From positions 1-56,176 of the forward strand of contig JABUQX010124143.1 in NCBI GenBank assembly GCA_015478945.1: a DNA stretch of 56,176 bases, in the 5' to 3' direction. Shown one piece after another: positions 51,520 through 56,176 of the stretch. The notes below the pieces were generated by a model. The model was not told where the DNA came from. It saw only the letters and a list, made by a program, of their open reading frames with translations, and did not search any database. How positions within the stretch are numbered: position 1 is the first letter of the stretch; each line of letters opens with the position of its first letter. The DNA is from Trachelipus rathkii (taxonomy: Eukaryota; Arthropoda; Malacostraca; Isopoda; Trachelipodidae). Position numbers and translations under genes: made by a program.

Positions 51520-51545
51520 GGGGGTGGGCGGGTGCGGGATGCGGG
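51520..51545 (+). promoter_or_regulatory. G-quadruplex motif 1
   Basis: Five G-runs of three or more (51520-51524, 51526-51528, 51530-51532, 51536-51538, 51543-51545) are separated by loops of 1, 1, 3 and 4 bases. This satisfies the standard four-tract rule with one tract to spare. Confidence 0.8.
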
Positions 51546-51708
51546 TGGTCCTGGTCGACGATGATACTTTTGGTGACGGGTGCGGAGCGTCGCGGGGTGC
51601 GCAATGAGAAATTTTTTCTAGAGAGCGAGAATGGTGCGCCGTCGCGGCGTGGCAGTGCCACGGAACGAAAATAGAAGTGCGGGTGCGGTGGCGAGCACAG
51701 GAAAATTA

Positions 51709-51725
51709 GGGGTGGGCGGGGTGGG
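51709..51725 (+). promoter_or_regulatory. G-quadruplex motif 2, single-base loops
   Basis: GGGGTGGGCGGGGTGGG: four G-tracts with three one-base loops. Loops this short favour very stable parallel quadruplexes. No gene is assigned next to it. Confidence 0.85.
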
Positions 51726-51806
51726 CGGTTGCAGAGAGGTAGGCCGAGGAGCAAGAGCGCGTGTGTCGGATTCTGCTGTGGCCACCGGCCTAAGACAGAA
51801 GCTTTC

Positions 51807-52166
51807 TCGACCTTAAATAATTCTAAATTAAACGAAGGTGAAAGATGGGAAAAAGAAAAATTTTTAGGTTGGTCTATATATATATATACTAATTTATTAA
51901 TGTATATATGATCTCTACAATGCGATATTTATTTACATGAATCGATATTACCTATACTTATATATAAATTATATTATACAGGCAACCTTTATATATAATA
52001 AATAATCGTTTTACTTATAATTTTTCTTACTTATACTATTATACATGGAGGAGAATATGGTAATATTAGGCTAATTTATAAAATAATATATAACATAGAT
52101 GACTAATCAATTATTTTTAACTATGCCTTTGGATGAATTTCTTTACTGAGAGGGCTTTCTCCCCTA
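51807..52166. other. AT-rich spacer, no gene
   Basis: AT-rich sequence with one short TA run near 51,878. No open frame of interest. Confidence 0.5.
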
Positions 52167-52197
52167 CCGGATGAAGGTAGGGGGCTTCATCATCCGG
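52167..52197. repeat. imperfect inverted repeat CCGGATGAAG
   Basis: CCGGATGAAG (52167-52176) faces CTTCATCATCCGG (52185-52197), which pair with a 3-base bulge across a G-rich loop. An inner CTACC/GGTAG pair overlaps the left arm (52164-52180). Confidence 0.5.
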
Positions 52198-53112
52198 AGG
52201 TATGAGCGGGTCATTCATCTTCAGCTAAATCTTTTTCCTCGCAAAAAAGTAATAGTATCGATTGAGAATTGTTTTCACTCCCATTCAGAGAGAAGAAGAC
52301 ATTGCCTATATACAGGGCATGCGATAACTCTCGTTGTCCTCTAATCACTATTAAATCTTCATCTGTTTGCCCGGGATAAATCAGTTGCAGGGTATAATAT
52401 CGCCAGGGCCTAAGCGTGCATTTCACTAAAAGAAGAAGTCTGACACTTATCCTTTTTGCTCTCCTACTGGATGAAGTAAATCTGGGCCCCTTTGCCAAAA
52501 ACTTTCGTACATTATGTTTCTTTCTCCACTATTCGCTCTGATGGTTCTAAAAAATAAATTCTTAGACTAGAAAAGGGCTATCTCTCCGGGCTGTTGTTCA
52601 TCTAATCTACACTGGCTCGGTTCGATCCCTTCCGGCTTCTCCTCCTCAGCGTTTTCTATTTCTTCTTATCTCTGATTACTCTGCAATAAGAAGGGTGCAA
52701 TGGTATCTAGGAGATGCTAGAGGTGATCAGGTAAGGCTAGTGCCGGACCTGTGAGAAATAACCTTCCTGTTTGTGAGAGGAGAGTGTTGGCTCGACTGGC
52801 CTGCCTCGCGTTCAAGTCTCTACATCTTACCTTATGTTAGTACATTTTTCTCATAGTAGCTGGAAAGTCCGCATGATTTTCCAGCAATCCCTGAAGAAAA
52901 GGTCAGCCCGGAGTTGATCCTCATCCACCTATCTGCTCTAGTTTCTCAACTTGTATATCTTAGATATTTGAACTTTTCTTAAACTCGCCAATCTAATCTG
53001 GAAGTCTGGGAGTCCATTCCTTCTTTAAGGATCAACAGTATGTACTTTTGACGCTCTAGTCACTGGTGATGCAGTATTCTCTAGTTAACTGTATTATGGA
53101 TACGCTGGCTCC
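52198..53112. other. no gene assigned
   Basis: Moderate GC with C/T bias on plus. A 95-codon minus frame (52211-52498) has a mixed composition ending in an acidic tail but no recognised domain. Confidence 0.4.
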
Positions 53113-53602
53113 TTAAGGGACTGGAATGGGATCTGGATTGGGTGCTCGAATATAAGCTTTTGACCGAGTATGCAATGCATCAACTACTTCCTCTAGTCTC
53201 CTTTGGGTTTCCTCCTCTTTTCTTACTCTTTTCAATTTTCTCTCTGAACGCTCCATATCAACACTCGTTTATAGAGCTATCTCTTCCATCTTTTCTGTTT
53301 CCTGTTTTATGTGGTGTCCAAGATTCTGTTTTTTCCAACTTTATTGGGTTATTTATCACGATCTCCGTCAACTTTAAGCTTTTTGAACGGTCTGTTTCAC
53401 GTTTCCTCTTATGCCGACGACTCCAACTCTCATTCTTTACCTCCTTTTCAATCTGCTCTTTTTGGAATCTAGGAGTTGCCTCCGTCCTTCGCTTTCCGAT
53501 TCTATTCTTGCAAACCTGGAGGAATTCCGGGGAGGCGCCTGCAAAATGTTGAAATAGCTTGACACTCTTTGGAAACTCAACTCGCTCTAATCTCCCTCTC
53601 AA
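53113..53602 (-). pseudogene. charged Lys/Arg/Glu-rich coding relic, possibly gag-like
   Basis: Two minus-strand frames lie in series. One (53258-53602, 114 codons) has a Lys/Arg/Glu-rich central part (RFQKEQIEKEVKNES, RRHKRKRETDRSKSLKLTE). The second opens at an ATG at 53254-53256, two bases beyond the stop of the first and in another frame. It encodes 47 residues with a heptad-like charged helix (SERKLKRVRKEEETQRRLEE) and a Pro-rich end. The like composition of adjacent pieces in different frames suggests one coiled-coil-type protein split by a frameshift. Charged coiled coils of this type occur in some retroelement gag proteins, but other origins are equally possible. Confidence 0.25.
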
Positions 53603-54499
53603 AAGACCATTCTAACTCTCTATCTATCTCGACGGTTCAGCGTCTCAACCTGTGACAACATAAACATTCTTTGGTCTGAACATCACAAAAAAAATTGTCT
53701 GGAAATTCAGCTCCATATGCACTAAATTCGTCTGAAAACCATGCTTAGAACGGTTTGCTAAGGTGGCCTTTAAGAAGAAGATGAGATAGATTTCGGGTTC
53801 AGAGGTGTGGCTCGGAGAAATATTGGTTCTTTTCTCGGTCAATGTCGACTACTGCCAATTAATAGCCTTATCTTACCTATGTATTTGGAGTAATCGACCG
53901 GTCTACATCTCAGATTCATGGGGGGGGGCACGCCACCGCGGGCTTGCAAGCCCAATCATTGGATTAGCATTGATTCTAAAGCTCGTCCTCTGGCGGTACC
54001 TAACAACTGGTTCCATACTCTCTCAAATAGCTCACTCTTGTGGTGGGAACGCTGCCTCCTTCTCTGGCGCCGTGCCACGTCTGCGCACTATTCTCCATAT
54101 TCTATTTAGAGGTTTAACTACAACAAGAAAGTAGCTCGAAGGAGAGTTTCTGCCGGGCCTCGGCATTCCATCTTGCCATTGCGTTCCCCTCGTATACAAG
54201 ACGGGGTGACATGCCTTCGCACCGCTATGAAATTTTGCGGAACATTGACAAATCCACAGAACTCGTTTTCGGTGTGTTGTTGCCGTGCTACGTTCCAGCC
54301 ACTTCCTGTCTGGTTCTGTGGAACCCCTTGCCAATTTTTGTTTTCCGCAAGGTATTTAATTTCGCTTCTCTTTAAAACCTACGTTTGTCTCAACTCTAAG
54401 AGGATTTGCGTTTAGGATCTTGGATGTGGGTTTCCCTGTAATTTTATTTCCTGCCCCTCTTTGAAAGGCCCAGCCCGTGAGGGGTGGTAAATCTTATTA
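53603..54499. other. moderate-GC DNA, overlapping frames, no gene assigned
   Basis: Frames of 60-109 codons overlap on both strands (53805-54134 plus, 54032-54334 minus, 54173-54415 plus) and none has a known motif. A run of nine G occurs at 53930-53938. Confidence 0.4.
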
Positions 54500-54616
54500 A
54501 TTATATTATATTACTTAGTTATATAATATATATAGTTATAATCGTGTATATATATAATAATGATATTAATATACGTATATAGCTATTAATAGTATATATA
54601 TATAATATATATATAA
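54500..54616. repeat. imperfect (TA)n tract
   Basis: AT-only words with a few single-base interruptions. Confidence 0.75.
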
Positions 54617-55174
54617 AATGTAGCTACAGGCAATTATATTGGATTAGAGTAATATTTATCAGTTTTGAACCAGATAAGAAAGAGATTGGAAGAGAGTTAG
54701 TGAGAGTATTACTTTATAAGGTTAAATAAATTACATAATTTTGTTAGATATCCGATTTGCGTCAAGCCTCCTTCAGAAAATAATTGTACAAACTAACATA
54801 TAATAAATAAAATAATTATTTCTACATGTTAAATAAGTTTGGATAATTTAAAATTTTTGTTTAAATTTGTTTTCTCAGATATTCATTTTGTATATGTTGC
54901 AACACAATGATCATCGCCTGTTTTGTTTATTGAAATTAAGTGTTAGAATTGATGATGCAGAAGGAATGCAATGGAGGTTTTGCGCTTTTTTGTCAGATTT
55001 TTGTACATCTAGAAATAGGTGCATTTGTAACGTTTAATGCAAGATTATAAGCTAGACGAGATGTAGTGTCAGCGGGAAGAATTTTGATTCGTCGTGTAGA
55101 AGGTCATGTTTGTGTGTTATAGAGGGCGTTTACAGATCATAGGGGGATCCCCAAACTTAACAGCATGACGTTTA
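54617..55174. other. no recognised gene
   Basis: AT-rich unique DNA; no open frame of note. Confidence 0.5.
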
Positions 55175-55555
55175 CTATCTTTGCAACGAACTTGTTGTAA
55201 ACAATTCGGAAAGAGTTCCGTAGGAAGAGAATGGATGATAAATTTGTAGGTTAAGTTTTTTTTTTTTAAAAGGTGTAACAGAATTCAATGCAGAATGTAA
55301 GAATTTATGTTGGTAAACATTTAATTCATTGAACATAAGAAAATTGAGACAGTTAGAGGGACGGAAAAGAGTAGAATTTAGATGATTAATGGGAGGATTG
55401 CTAGTAAGGTTTAATGTTTTGCTTCTTTGTAAGGCCTTATGGGGTGAAGAAGATAAGAAGGTTTTGAAAGAGTGGTGGTTAAGGAGATAGTTATAGGGTT
55501 GCGAATGGTCCGAATATGCGGAAAGCACGTAAGAAAAGTCAAGAAAGAGTGCCAA
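55175..55555 (-). pseudogene. possible C-terminal fragment of a LINE ORF2 protein
   Basis: A 126-codon minus-strand frame. Its first half carries a spacing of aromatic and basic residues (AYSDHSQPYNYLLNHHSF...SPHKA) like the post-reverse-transcriptase region of CR1/Jockey-type LINEs, where a YxxHLxPIxxLQKKAxRxI..SP pattern is usual. The second half reads LFRPSNCLNFLMFNELNVYQHKFLHSALN, against the usual PLFxxLxILxxxxLxxYQxxxFMY pattern. The agreement is in pattern only, recalled rather than aligned. No RT core is upstream within the frame, so if correct this is a short fragment. It could also be a chance frame in A-rich minus-strand sequence. Confidence 0.3.
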
Positions 55556-56176
55556 TTTAGTGTTTAGATTCTTGAGGAAGAACAGTGATGTAAAGAGGGG
55601 TTTGGAGAGTGTGGGTTTCTTTGAAACGACTTCGAATATAGAAAACTAATTTCAACTTATCTCTGACCCTTTCTAATGATCATTAAAAACAACTTAGTCC
55701 AACCTCACATTGGAAACATAATTTCTATCGAATTTAATAATTCTTATCTTACAATAATTTATATATATGTAGCTGGGCTCCCCATCATTCTCCTACTCTT
55801 AGCAATCTCGTTCATGGCAACTAATCGGATATTACCCAACATCCTCCTCACCCCTTATTTTGGTATACTAAATGGTAAGGTTATGTAGACGAATATCTTC
55901 GCCGGTGTTCCTCCCCAATATCAACCCTGCAAACTTATCCTAACTTCATGAAAACACATACGCACCTAACATTAAACTGCCACTATAGAAGACTCTCAAA
56001 ACAACACTTACCGTTACTAGATACTCTCATGACTTGGCCACCTCCAATATTCATATTTCAATTCACATATTTAACAGAACCTACATCCAATCCTTCTTAC
56101 ATACACTGGTTCTCAACACCTAAACTAAACATAAAATTGAAACTAGCATTTCTTTTCCCTTTTTCTTAACGTGCTT
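55556..56176. other. no recognised gene; window end
   Basis: Two plus-strand frames of about 70 codons (55676-55888 and 55948-56169) show no known domain. The window ends inside unique sequence. Confidence 0.45.

Larger units (their letters stand above)
51486..51806. other. isolated GC-rich, G-rich island with hexamer-like repeats
   Basis: The most GC-rich 300 bases of the window, sharply bounded on both sides. GCGGGT/GTGCGG words recur at about 51,526-51,550 and 51,677-51,696, suggesting a degenerate hexamer. CpG is frequent. Frames on both strands are open (51458-51754 minus, 51631-51816 plus) only because stop codons are AT-rich. It could be a transposon end, a CpG-island-like promoter or an inserted satellite fragment. 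Confidence 0.5.

Noticed and set aside
51458..51816. Overlapping long frames on both strands of the GC-rich island
   Set aside because: Stop codons are rare in GC-rich DNA; both frames are low-complexity Pro/Arg or Gly/Arg-rich and neither has a domain.

Overview
This window looks like intergenic DNA from a large, AT-rich animal genome, probably an arthropod. It is dominated by long imperfect (TA)n tracts and decayed transposable elements, with no intact conserved gene. A decapod crustacean would fit the microsatellite load and the retroelement, but that is inference from style only. Many (TA)n tracts change phase and the few real coding relics carry clustered stops and frameshifts, so genuine decay and long-read consensus error are hard to separate.

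Layout. 1-9.5 kb is AT-rich unique DNA with small hairpins and one copy of a ~350 bp dispersed repeat (about 6.55-6.95 kb). 9.5-11.6 kb is a nested repeat island: the second copy of that repeat, an expanded (TA)n tract, a ~1.0 kb non-autonomous hAT-like element with subterminal repeats, a second hAT-like end, and a degenerate CGATAC hexamer array. 11.86-16.88 kb on the minus strand is the only strong protein-coding signal: a dead Ty3/Gypsy-type LTR retrotransposon. In transcription order it has a long Asn/Ser/Lys-rich gag-like region with internal 33-34 residue repeats, an aspartic protease, a reverse transcriptase and an RNase H that stops before its last catalytic block. The integrase is missing, and the first Asp of the reverse transcriptase catalytic pair is His.

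18.5-19.4 kb on the plus strand may hold the LTR/primer-binding-site junction and gag start of a second retroelement. 19.4-27.2 kb has no recognisable gene. 27.2-32.9 kb and 34.97-37.8 kb alternate (TA)n tracts with blocks in which one strand is nearly devoid of C or of G. 33.94-34.17 kb is a 31-36 bp tandem repeat. 38.85 and 40.2 kb each hold a weak exon candidate; the 40.2 kb one combines an arthropod-type initiator, a good start context and a perfect splice donor. 39.01-39.23 kb contains 216 consecutive bases without a G. 51.5-51.8 kb is an isolated GC-rich island with two textbook G-quadruplex motifs. 53.1-53.6 kb (minus) has charged reading-frame relics, and 55.2-55.6 kb (minus) resembles the C-terminal tail of a LINE reverse-transcriptase protein.

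I found no tRNA, rRNA, CRISPR array or operon, and nothing that convincingly amounts to a new biological system. The most useful leads are the unusual gag-like repeat protein, the paired dispersed repeats with very different (TA)n lengths beside a hAT-like end, the G-free tract, the G-quadruplex island and the 40.2 kb first-exon candidate.
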